Origin: Humulus lupulus
Taxonomy: Eukaryota; Streptophyta; Magnoliopsida; Rosales; Cannabaceae
Assembly: GCF_963169125.1 (NCBI RefSeq)
Contig: NC_084800.1
Coordinates: 142,286,397 to 142,350,396, forward strand
Direction of reading: 5' to 3'
DNA length: 64,000 nucleotides
Positions 46,381 to 56,102 of the stretch are shown piece by piece (position 1 is the stretch's first letter; every line of letters starts with the position of its first letter). The notes under the pieces were generated by a model. It searched no databases, was not told the origin of the DNA, and worked only from the letters and a program-made list of their open reading frames with translations. Made by a program: the position numbers and the translations under genes.

Positions 46381-47404
46381 TACTCTTTTTGAGAGGATTA
46401 AGGAGAAGCAGTTAGATGACCCATAGTTGGGGCAGGTTAGAGGGGACATCCTTGCTGGAGTAGCTAAGGACTATGCGGTGTCAAGCATTGGTTTGTTGAG
46501 ATAAAATGATCGGATTTGCGTTCCGATGGTCACTGGGATCAGACGGGAAATTCTGGATTAATCTCATACTACCCCTTATTCTCTACATCCAGGCACCACA
46601 AAGATGTACCAGGATCTGAAAGCTTTATATTAGTGGCCTGGGATGAAGAGGGACGTGAATGAATACGTTGCAAGGTGCCTGACTTGTCAGCAGGTCAAGG
46701 CAGAGCATCATAGGCCAACAGGGTTGTTACAGCCTCTGGATATCCCGGAGTTGAAGTGGGAGGACGTCACGATGGATTTCATGGTATGATTGCCGAGGAC
46801 AATCGGCCAGCATGATTCAATTTGGATTATCGTGGATCCGTACACAAAACCAACTCACTTTCTACCAGTGAGAATGAATTACACGGTTGACCAGTATGCA
46901 AAGCTCTATGTGAGAGAGATAGTTCGCCTTCATGGGACTCGAGGTCTATTGTGTCCAATAGGGACCCTATCTTTACTTCCAAGTTTTGGGGAAGCTTACG
47001 GAGGGCGATGGGTACACAGTTGAAGTTCATTATAGCTTATCATCCTCAAACCAATGGTCAGTCTGAGAGAACTATCCAGATATTGGAGGACAAGCTGAGA
47101 GCATGTGTATTGGACTTTGAAGGATCCTGAAGTAAATATTTTCCTCTGATAGAGTTTTCCTATAACAACAGCAACCAATCTACTACTGGAGTGGCACCTT
47201 ATGAGATGTTGTATGGTAGGAAGTGTAGATCGCCCATTCACTGGGATGAGATAGGTGAGTGGAAATATTTGGGTCCTGAGGAAGTTCAAAGGACCATTGA
47301 GGCTATTGAGAAGAATAGATCTCAGATGCTTGTGTCTTAGAGTAGACAGAAGAGTTATTCAGACCTAAGGCGAAGGAACGTGGAGTTCTAGGTGGTAGAC
47401 TATG
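46381..47404 (+). pseudogene. Integrase of the plus-strand gypsy element, truncated
   Basis: The zinc-finger half reads HTTPYSLHPGTTKMY, then YVARCLTCQQVKAEH (C-x2-C). The DDE core begins near 46765 (VTMDFM, then a stop) and continues at 46790-47023. Frameshifts scatter the later motifs, but the stretch near 47150-47230 still encodes SYNNS and an MLYGRKCRSPIHW-like block. The sequence ends in VVDYV at 47404, cut by element D. Confidence 0.82.
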
Positions 47405-48488
47405 TGTTGACGGCAGAAACTCGTCAACAAAATATGGATGGAAAACTGAAAAAATTAATCAGAACTTAATGAATGCAAAAGAACTTGTAGAAATTTGGAG
47501 AAAAATTGCAAGTGAACAATAGAAGAAAAACTCGTATATGGCTCTTAGAATAGTCTGATATTACAAGATTTTTCCAACCCCTTATATTGAGGGGTGGAAT
47601 TCTATTTATAGCTTGGCTCTAATGGCCTAGGATACAAGGTGGTCCCAGGGTACAAGAAGGTACTTGGGTACGTTGTCATGGTAGTGGCACAGGTCGTGGT
47701 GGGGATAAGGGTTGTGGTGTCGATGCTGATAAGTGGTTAGAAGCATGCAGGTCATGCCACCACTCCTCGTACCTCCACTACTTGCCAGGGACAGAAGTCA
47801 GAGGTTGGCTGAGAAGAACCACGTTAGGTACCTTGCGCATACGAGCACTACTTGTCTGGCGTGGGGATAGGGTCTAACATCCGGGGTCTTAAGGGTCGTA
47901 CCCCATACATGCTTCGTACCTGTATGATCTCTTTGAGTTATACCTAGGTTTTTACCTTTAAATATAGAAGCCTTTATGGGTCCTATTAGGAGACATGGTC
48001 CCAAGGTGCATGGTGCGAGGCGCAGACTTGGGGCACGGCGGTGTCTCGTGTGGCGCGTGGGTACGCGGCACCTGGGCGCGAGATCATGGGACCTGTAGCG
48101 AGGCGGGCGAGGTGAAGTGCACGGGTGGCTTTGCGAGGCGCCTGGATGCACGGCACCTGGGTGCGAGACCATGGGGCCTTCAGCAAGGCGGGCGACGTGA
48201 GGTGCACAGGTGGCTTCGCGTGGCGCCTGGATATGTTGCACCTGGGCGCGAGACCATGGGGCATTTAGCGAGGCGGGTGAGGTGAGCTACACAGGTGGCT
48301 TCGCGAGGTGCCTGGATGCGCGGCACCTGGGCGCAAGACCATGGGGCCTTCAGCGAGGCACATGGGTGCTTGACACCTGGGCGAGGCGCATGGGTGCACA
48401 GCACCTGGGCGCGAGACCGTAGGACCTTTAAAGGACCACAAGCACAAAATGTGGGTCTTTCACCGGTGTGGAATTTTTAGCATCCACA
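47405..48488 (-). repeat. Element D 3' LTR with 85-bp minisatellite
   Basis: About 1084 bp. The minus strand starts TGTGGATGC after a purine tract; the left end is TGTTGACGG. A minus-strand GCTATAAATAGAATTCC motif near 47600-47612 is a likely promoter. A GC-rich tandem repeat fills 48060-48420. Confidence 0.75.
48060..48420. repeat. 85-bp tandem repeat, about 4-5 copies
   Basis: The motif AGCGAGGCGGGCGAGGTG or close variants start at 48097, 48182, 48267 and 48352 (exact 85-bp steps, the last only partly matched). CCTGGGCGCGAGACCATGGG recurs with the same spacing, with changes. It is GC-rich in an AT-rich setting. Confidence 0.9.
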
Positions 48489-48752
48489 CTTGTCCCCCGT
48501 TTACAAGAAGGTCTTCAGGCTCTTTGGTAGACTTCCAAGTACGATGATTTTGGGATGCCCACGAGGTATTAGCTTGCTTCTTCATTTTGAAATTATAGAA
48601 AAACACACTTTGGAGCTGAAGATTATTATGAGATTTTGAGAGTGAATGTGAGCCTATCATTGTGCTCCATAAATCCCAAGGCAATTTCCAAGCTCCCTCC
48701 TTGACCATTGATCAAGCAGTGGATCCAATAGCTTAGATGAGTTTGTGGTTCT

Positions 48753-48760
48753 TATAAATA
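48753..48760 (+). promoter_or_regulatory. TATA box of the antisense gene, element D
   Basis: TATAAATA, 265 bp inside the LTR boundary. The donor AAGAG^GTAAAG at 48837/48838 suggests a 5'UTR intron as in the other copies. Confidence 0.5.
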
Positions 48761-48984
48761 GACCTTCATCTCAAGCATAATATTTACATTTTCTCTTCTT
48801 AGCTTGGAGGTATTAGTGTCTTCACTTCCTCCAAGAGGTAAAGGGTTCGATTCCTTGCAAACTCATTTTGGTGGCCTTTCTACTTTATTATTTGAATTCC
48901 TTTCTTTTATGCAAATGTCCATATAGGTGCTTGAAGACCAAAACACCTTTCTCCTTTATTTTTGTAGGCGAATATTTTTGACCT

Positions 48985-49090
48985 TTTGCATTTCTTCAAC
49001 CGCGACGGTGCTTTTGACCCTTGGCCTTCTTTCGACCGCGACAGTGCTTTTGACCCTAGGCCTTCTTTTGATTGTGACGGTGCTCGATTT
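48985..49090. repeat. 36-bp tandem repeat, three copies
   Basis: The core ACCGCGACGGTGCTTTTGAC starts at 48999, 49035 and 49071, with the last copy partly changed. It lies in the presumed 5'UTR intron of the D antisense gene. Confidence 0.8.
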
Positions 49091-49181
49091 TACTTACTCA
49101 AGGTATACTTTCTTTCTTTCTTATGTTCAATGAGTCTAATTTAGCATTACTCGGGATGGGTTCCCTTGGCCGGAGCTCCTT

Positions 49182-51590
49182 GTGAGCCAATCCACACACA
49201 TGCCCTTGCTTGTACCCTGTAGTTGGTCATTTTGGGCGCTTGTGTCTAGAGGTTTTGAGCCTATTCCTTTGTGTTTTGTAGCACCCCCTTCACCTACACG
49301 TGCACCCTTATTACCTACAAGAAGAGGTTCCATGGCATGTGAGGGATCTTCTGGCGTTCCTCTGGGGGTCAAGTTTGTAGACTTATCTTCAAACGCGGAG
49401 TCCCCCCAAAACAACCCTCACCAAGGCCATGACACTTTGAGGCAGGCCCGTATACATCACCTTGAGCACATGGCCGAACTTAGGCGTAAAATCTGGGTGG
49501 TGGAAAACGAAATAGATTCAGTTTTGAGGGGTGATGGAGTTCATTTCTCCTTTGACCTTAGTAACCACATTGCAAACCTTAGAGTGAGCCTTTTTCATCT
49601 ATAGATGGAGTTGGAGTTCATGGAGGGAAACCTCCCACCTGAACCTCCTGCCCCGTTCTCCCCTTATAGTTGTCATGAGGTCACCCCGGGTTCCCCTCAA
49701 CCCTTGTCTTTGATTCACCCTTGCTCAGCGCTTCCACTCTCAGCGCCTTGGTGGAAAACTCTTGCTAGAAAGAAAAAATGGAGGATAAAGTGCCCTATTT
49801 CGACCTCACCTTTTTCTTTGGGTTTTGCAGATATGTTGAAGAAATCACGGAGACAGGTGGCTCCCGAGGGGCCAGATTCTAGTCCTCTGTTGGCATCTTC
49901 AATTGTGTCCAACATGTCGGAGAACCTGCTATTGGAGTTATCCAAGAAATACCATATTGGCAAGGAGTACAAGCTGTATGTTCCTTCCAACAACTGTCGG
50001 GCCGATAACCACCCCCCCCCCCATGGGTACGTGGCCATGAGTGAGCATATCTTGAAGGCGGGTGGGACCATTCCCTTACACCCGTTCTTCATCATGATCC
50101 TTAACCATTTCGACCTTGCTCCGCTCCAGCTGGCGCCTAATAGCTGGCTGACCTTAAGCTGCCTATACATGGCGTTTATTGAGCTCAACCATCGTGCTCC
50201 TACGGCTCAAGAGGTGCACTTTATGTACAACCTCATGCCAGCCCCTAAATCCAAAGGCTTCTATTTCCTGTAGAAAGCCAATTCCCAAGTTTCCCTCATA
50301 GAGGGATCTGTATCCAACCCGAAGTCCTTGAAGCAGGACTTTTTCTTCGTGAAAGGTCCCCTTTTTGTACATGAACACTTTCACTCATCCAAGTAAGTAC
50401 TTCAAGTTTTTCTTCCTTTTACCATGAATTTGTTATTTTGGAACTTATGCTTATATTGGTAACTGTGTTGATTGTGCAAAGAACTTGGTGTCCCCAACAT
50501 TCCTGAGTCGGAGGAAGCACCAGTGGACACCTTTATCGATGCCGACCCCGCTAAAAAAATGGCCGCCCGTCTCTTCACTATGGACAACCTTAACCGCTAT
50601 GGTTTATCCATGGTTTCGGATCCCGATTCGCTGTGGCATATTTTCGAACGAAGGAAGAAGGCAACTTTAGTCGAGCCTCACTCGGACGGGGGTGATGTGA
50701 ATTGGGTGCCTGAGGAGGTTTTCCCATAATCCAGACGCCCACCTCGGTCATCTCCGTCTCCCAGGGGGTACCCTCCTTTGGTACCTATGGACCGTGACAT
50801 GGCCTCTCATTCCCGCGATCCGCAGGCCATGCCAGGGTGCTTCGTCGTGCCCTTTTCTGAGGAATATGACACTCTTCCTCATGCTCCCACCAATCTTGGT
50901 CCGCCGAGGCCCCATTTTTCCAGAGTTCCTGCGCCTCCTCCTCCTTCGGTGAATGGGTCATCTGTCCCTGCACAGCCAGGTGCCCCTGATTTGGAGGGGA
51001 CACCCTAGGTGGGTCGTATGGTGGCCTCTTATGGGAAAAGGTATACCCTAGTCGCCGAAGGTATTCCTGAGACCGAGTGGAGAGGTCTTGGGAATTTTTC
51101 CATGTCGGAGCTTGGGGAGACTCTTGTGCCCTCCATAACTTGGGTGTGTTCATGCGTCTCACACTGGTCTTACTCTTTCTTTTCTCTTTTTTTTTTGTTT
51201 TGAGTTCTTTATCTACTCACCATTTTTTTCTTTTTACTTTCTTACAGGCTTCTCTGGTGGCTCAACGCTTTGCCAACTCGGCGTAGGACCTCTCTCGTCA
51301 AACGCTGAAAGGGACTATCTCACGATCAAAGTTTAGGAGCTTAAGAGGGAGCTTACTGACACCATGATCAAGCTAGAGAAGGCCTTGGCTAAGGTCTCTT
51401 GGTCCTCAAAAAAGTGGAGGAGAGCGGAAGCCACAGCTGTGATGTTGCAGGAAAAGGTCGCTCGCCTGGAGGCTGATCTTGGGGGAGCGGAAACCAAGGT
51501 TGCAACGTTGCAGGAGAGGATCACTCTCTTGGAGGCAAATTTGGCCGGGATCGAATACAAATCTATAGAGTGCACCCTCTATGGAGTGTA
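49182..51590 (+). pseudogene. Antisense spliced gene of element D
   Basis: A long frame at 49605-50273 has the transposon-type domain in diverged form: PLHPFFIMILNHFDLAPLQLAPNSW, then HRAPTAQEVHFMYNL (compare PLHTFFVGVANYFGVAPFQITPNGY in C). A TAG at 50271 breaks it. Splice signals include acceptor TTTGCAG near 49830, donor CCAA^GTAAGTACTT at 50392/50393, acceptor GTGCAAAG at 50481 and acceptor TTCTTACAG near 51248. The exon from 50482 has a TAA at 50727 and a TAG at 51006. The last exon (to 51590) is a coiled coil (LEKALAKV, then VARLEADLGGAETKVATLQE). Identity rests on order, motif and splice pattern. Confidence 0.65.
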
Positions 51591-52149
51591 GAGGCAAAAT
51601 CCTAACTTCGATTTCTCCTCCTTTGGTGGGCATGTCGTGGCCAAGGTGGCCAAGTGGAATGCTCGCGGTGGGAGGCCTTGAGATTTTACTTCAGAAGTTG
51701 TTATCATTTAATTCGATTTGGTTGTACGCTCATTTGAGCATATCATCATTTTTTTTTGTTTGAACTTTTCTAAGTCCTGCCACATTATCGCAACTTTTAT
51801 ATATATATGATCATTTATTTTGGCTTCTCTATGCTTGAGGTCCTTTTGAGCCCGTAAAAAGGGGTTCGATAGGTCTCTTTTATTTTTACTTTTTATTTAT
51901 TATGCTTGAGGTCCTTTTGAGCCCATGTGAAGGGGTTCAATAGGTCTCTCTTTGGTGCACCTTGATTTTTGTAAGGATATGTTGACCCTTTGGGTTCTAG
52001 TCATCCTTTTATATACTTTTGCGCACGCTTATTACTTCTTGCGAGAAGCATCCTTCTCGTCATTATGCATAGTACTATTTTTGCAAGGATCTCTTTTAGG
52101 ACCTTTTTTTGGCTAGACAGCTTGGTGGTCGCTCTAGGCTTAGTGGTGG
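51591..52149. other. 3' flank of the D antisense gene
   Basis: No gene. It contains a two-copy direct repeat around 51831-51950 (TATGCTTGAGGTCCTTTTGA, about 70 bp apart) and T-rich runs. Confidence 0.55.
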
Positions 52150-52362
52150 ATGCTCTTCCTGAGGCCTTTCCTCTCATGGAGGCATCATCCTTTACTAGGA
52201 GGCTCTTCCTGATGCCTTTCCTCTCGTGGAGGCATCAGCCTTTACTATGAGGCTCTTCCTAAGGCCTTTCCTCTTATGGAGGTATCAGCCTTTGTTAGGA
52301 GGCTCTTCCTAAGGCTTTTCCTCTCGTGGAGGTATCAGCCTTTATTAGGAGGCTCCTCCTAT
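52150..52362. repeat. 50-bp tandem repeat, about 4 copies
   Basis: GCTCTTCCT followed by CCTTTCCTCTC-TGGAGGCATCAGCC recurs at 52152, 52202, 52252 and 52302, with a partial fifth copy at 52352, in exact 50-bp steps. Confidence 0.9.
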
Positions 52363-52483
52363 AGGACCTTTTGACCCTCTTGATGTTCATAAGGGTAGCT
52401 AATCCTTGTGAACTCGAGAGATGCCTTGCAAGGTTTTCTTCCTTATTTTTTTAAGGGTCTCTTTTAGAACCATTTTTGGTTGT

Positions 52484-53070
52484 TGTTATTCAATAAATTA
52501 GCATTTGTGACGTGGCGAATAAACTCTTGACACGTGGCTGACACCTGGAGCGTCTGCTAGAGTATCGACCAGGAGACACACCAGAAGCAGGACAGACCTG
52601 TCTTTACCACGACCAGACTGGTCGGTGGTTCCGCTGGCAAAGCAACATTTACGGAAAGATCTTATGAATCCCAAATTTATCTCATGCAATCTTCTGAATA
52701 TCCGATGATTCAGGGGATAATATCTGTAACAATATTGGGCAACCCTCCATGAGCCTATAAAAAGCAAGAGATGGCTCATGGGAAAGGACTTTTGAGCCCG
52801 GAAATCAGAGAGATTATAGAAATTATCTGTGAAAACTTGTATTGTTTAGGAGGAGTGTTGAAACTCATTGAACCCAAGTTCTCTGATCACACTTTTGATC
52901 CCATATCAATATCATTCTAAGTGGACGTAGGTCATTACCAGATTCTGGGGCCGAACCACTATAAATTACTGTGTTTTCTTTACTTTTGTCATTACGTTAT
53001 TATCTATACATATTCGTCTATATCATTCATATTTTGACTCCGTGTCAGTTGGCTAAATCGTGGGTCAACA
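52484..53070 (+). repeat. Element C 5' LTR
   Basis: 587 bp, TGTTATTCAAT to GGGTCAACA. A TATA box TATAAAAA lies at 52756-52763 in the context GAGCCTATAAAAAGC. It is complete. Confidence 0.96.
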
Positions 53071-53073
53071 TTC

Positions 53074-53091
53074 TGGTGCTTTCATTGAGAG
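53074..53091 (+). other. Putative primer binding site of element C
   Basis: TGGTGCTTTCATTGAGAG, three bases after the LTR. A carries the same 18 bases and B the first 15, at the same place. Which tRNA it matches was not determined. Confidence 0.6.
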
Positions 53092-53118
53092 GACGATTCA
53101 TCGTTGTTGATAAAACTA

Positions 53119-55200
53119 ATGGCGAAAGCAGGGAAGAAAGCTGCTCAGATCGCCGCCGCTGCACCGTCGAATCCGCCACCTCCTCCTCCCCCTGCAAGCA
53201 TGGCGGAAGATGAGCCACAACTAGATTTTGAAGAGGAGGAAATGGACGATGCGACTTTGAGGAGCACCTTGGGCACGTTGCAGGAAGAGTTGGCTAGCCT
53301 GAGAGCCAATCAAGAGACTGCCGCAGAAGCTATGGCCAGGCAGCAGCAGGAACTTGATCGTCAGCGGGCGGAGTTAAGCAATAGACAAGCGGAGGTGGAT
53401 CGCCGCCAGACTGAGGCCATGGAAGCCCTTGAAGCGGCCTTGCTGTTGGCCAGAAATCAGGCCACGCCTGCCTCACAGCCTAATCAACCTGAAACTGGGC
53501 CACCCCAGGGAGGTCCCAATCCTAGCCCACCAGTCCATCCTGCAAGTCCTCAAAGGCCTGAACAGCCCCAGATGCCCCATGACGACGTCCCACTGGACCC
53601 CGAGGCAGATCCACCATCCCACGCTGCTCAAGGTAATCCCCCGCAGCAAAGGCAAAATAGGGCCGAGCGACAGCCTCGTAGTCCTAGACGCCGCGAGAAT
53701 GATGGGCCACACCAAGCGAACAAGGGTCACCACCCTCCTGGTAACAGGAGAGACTCGGAGTTAGGCTCTGCGGTCCGTGGATCCCAACGGCATGATAATG
53801 CACGGGGACATCGCGACCAGCGCAGGCCACCCTCTAACGCTCGGGGTGTTTCTGCCAGAGACGGGAATAGAGGGAACAACCAGTCTTACCACAGCCAGTC
53901 AAAGTTCAAAGATGGCCATGGCTACAACGAGGCTGACTCAGGCAAGGACAATGCTGATGGGAGGAACGGAAATAGAGGTAAGGGCAGGAGCCAAATACCT
54001 CAAGATGATCAACCAAATAGACAAGATGCTGGGGGGCAACCCAGGCAAAATAATGTCTTCAACCGGCTCGGAGGTAGCGAGCAACGGAGAAGAGAGGAAG
54101 ACCTAAGAGACATACTCAATGATCGTCGAGAGAAGCATGGTGAGAACATCCCCCCAACAGCAGAGACCGTAGCTATTCCTACTGCGTTGCAAGCCTAAAT
54201 AGACGCACTGAATCAGGCTGTGCAACAGCTGGTCGGAGGAAGGACCTCTTACATCGATCACGATAGGAGAAAAGGCACTCCATTTATCCAATGAATAGCC
54301 AATGCAGAGACTCCCGGCAAGTTCAAGATGCCTACGCTCCCAAACTTTGATGGATACGGGGATCCCGTATCGCATGTGAATAAGTTTGAAATCCAGATGG
54401 ACATTCAGAAAGTGTCCGAAGACGCTCGGTGCAGGATCTTTCCTGCAACACTTTCTGAAGCCGCGCAGGAATGGTTCTTTAAGTTCCCACCAGCAAGCAT
54501 AGTTTCTTGGGAAATGTTCGTAAGGGAGTTCTACGGGCAGTTCTACGCAGGTCGTGTCCACCCGACCGAAGCAAACCAACTGGTTGAGATCCGCCAGCAA
54601 GATGGAGAATCACTAAAAGATTACATCCAGCGCTTTATGCGAGCGGCAGCCGGAGCAAAGACAGTCGGGGACGAAGGAAAAATGATGGCTATAACCGCGG
54701 GAGTGAGGCGCCGTTCGCCCCTGTGGAAAAGTCTTCGAAAGGATGGGGTCAGAACCACCCAGGATTTCTTAGACCGAGCTGATCGGTATATCAAGCTCGA
54801 AGAAGCCATTGCCGATGATGGAAAACCCTCGAACAAGGGTAAGAAGGCTGCCGAACCCGCCAAAGCCGCCAATGGCACCAAACCAAATGGCAACGGCAAG
54901 GGCAACGGAAACGGCAACGGTAATGGCAAGAATGGTGGGAAACGGCCACATAGTGAGCCTTCCACCTCCGACAATAAACGAGCCAAGGGTAATCGTTATG
55001 AACCTAGGTTCACTAACTACACAGCCCTCGTTGAGTCTCGAGGAGAGGTTTACCAGGCCACAAGCTCTAGTGTGCCCTACAAGAAACCTGGGCCCATTCG
55101 AAAAGACATTTCAAAAAGAGACATTACCAAATTCTGCGTTACCATAACGACTACGGACATGACACCAATGAATGCAACCAGCTAAAAGATGAAATTGAGT
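53119..55200 (+). pseudogene. Element C gag, two stops and one frameshift
   Basis: The ATG at 53119 (MAKAGKKAAQIAAAAPS) follows the leader. Residues about 20-120 are acidic and then coiled coil (LGTLQEELASLRANQETAAE, rich in Gln/Glu/Arg). A Pro- and Arg-rich basic stretch follows. The frame meets TAA at 54196 and TGA at 54292, then runs on in the same frame through the Retrotrans_gag core (54328 onward: PTLPNFDGYGDPVSHV, AAQEWFFKFPPASIVSW). A Gly/Asn/Lys repeat at about 54885-54950 precedes the zinc knuckle. Near 55135 one base is missing relative to A; with it the knuckle would read as a C-x2-H-x4-H-x4-C form. Gag cannot be made as one protein from this copy. Confidence 0.9.
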
Positions 55201-56057
55201 TCCTCATTAGACAAGGACACTTGAGAAGGTACGTACGGGCCTCGGGAACTTCCCAACGAGAAGCTCCAGGTGGCAACGAGCAGACGTCCACACGCCAACG
55301 CTCGCCACCATTACAGCCTGCCCCCGTAGCCGGAACACTTTTAACCATCTGTGGAGGCCCGCACCTCGCAGGAAACAGCGGAAAGGCTAGAGAACGATAT
55401 GCTCGAACTCTACGCCACGACCAGGACATCGAGATGATGACTGTGGAGGACCGAGCACCGAAAAAGGCCCGCTCAGAGGAATGCGGGATAACCTTCTCTG
55501 AGGGTGATGCCCAACACGTCTGGTTCCCACATTCCGATCCGCTGGTCGTGGACATCCAAATGGCCAATATGATGGTAAAAAAAGTACTGGTCGATACAGG
55601 AAGTTCAGTGAACATCCTGTATAAATCAACGCTGGAACGCATGAAGCTGTCCGTGAAGGACTTGGATCCCTGCAATCAAACCATATACGGCTTCTCTGGA
55701 GAAGGACTCGCACCAGCCGGAATGATCAAACTCCCAGTGACAACGGGTACAGCGCCTGCCTCAAGGACATTACTCGCCACTTTTGTAATGGTCGATTGTC
55801 CTTCAGCGTATAACGCAGTTATTGGGCGACCCATACTGGTTGAACTGAGGGCCATCATCTCCATGTGGCATCTAGCCATGAAATTCCCAACGGACACAGG
55901 GGTAGGATGCGTTTTGGGAAACCAAAGGGAAGCCAGGGAGTGCTATAACGCCTCAATCACAAAGGCAAAAAGTGGAGCATCGAGGAGCGCTACCCCAGAA
56001 CGATTGCAGATGACGGAAAGCAGACAAACCCAATCGGGTGGAAAAGTCACCAAATAG
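55201..56057 (+). CDS. Element C protease (end of gag-pro frame)
   Basis: The frame open from about 55200 to the UAG at 56055-56057 holds a basic linker and then a retropepsin-like protease. [16 protein letters not shown] carries the active-site DTG at 55593-55601, and ATFVMVDCPSAYNAVIGRPIL supplies the later hydrophobic flap and the GRP motif. Its role in this family is to cut the polyprotein. There is no ATG immediately at its start: it would be made as part of gag-pro, which is frameshifted at about 55135. The end at VTK-UAG is shared with B. Confidence 0.87.
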
Positions 56058-56102
56058 GGTGTTTCCCAAAGTGAGGATATAGATTTGGATCCTTGCTTTG
56101 GG
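56055..56102 (+). promoter_or_regulatory. Candidate UAG readthrough signal, element C
   Basis: The stop TAG at 56055-56057 is followed by GGTGTTT. Then the arm 56065-56078 pairs with 56089-56102: CCCAAAG with CUUUGGG, U-G, and GAGGAU with AUCCUU. This gives 14 bp (two wobbles) and a 10-nt loop. Pol continues in the same frame after the stop. A and B share stop, spacing and stem. UAG followed by a nearby structure is how murine leukaemia virus makes Gag-Pol, but no experiment is implied here. Confidence 0.6.

Larger units (their letters stand above)
37834..47404 (+). mobile_element. Plus-strand Ty3/gypsy element, 3' truncated
   Basis: It has a 5' LTR 37834-40306, an initiator-Met-like primer site, and gag, protease, RT, RNase H and integrase. 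A solo LTR interrupts it at 42676-45111. Integrase stops at 47404 where element D begins. There is no 3' LTR in the window, so I cannot tell whether a chromodomain was present. The gag and RT wording resemble chromoviruses. Confidence 0.88.
47405..52483 (-). mobile_element. Element D: 3' part of a Tat-like element carrying an antisense gene
   Basis: It contains a 3' LTR (47405-48488), a polypurine tract (minus strand CGGGGGACAAG) and an antisense gene on the plus strand. Element C interrupts it at 52484; gag-pol would lie beyond the window. It is inserted in the integrase of the plus-strand gypsy element. It is clearly diverged from A, B and C. Confidence 0.75.

Noticed and set aside
47798..48480. 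Several overlapping GC-rich frames on both strands
   Set aside because: They are created by the 85-bp tandem repeat, whose unit length is not a multiple of three; no domain is visible.
53429..54106. Alternative frames on both strands inside element C gag
   Set aside because: They shadow the Pro/Arg-rich gag frame, which is the one conserved in A.
56055..56057. Treating the UAG before pol as an ordinary inactivating mutation
   Set aside because: The same stop, context and downstream stem occur in three copies of different age, unlike the other stops, which are unique to one copy.
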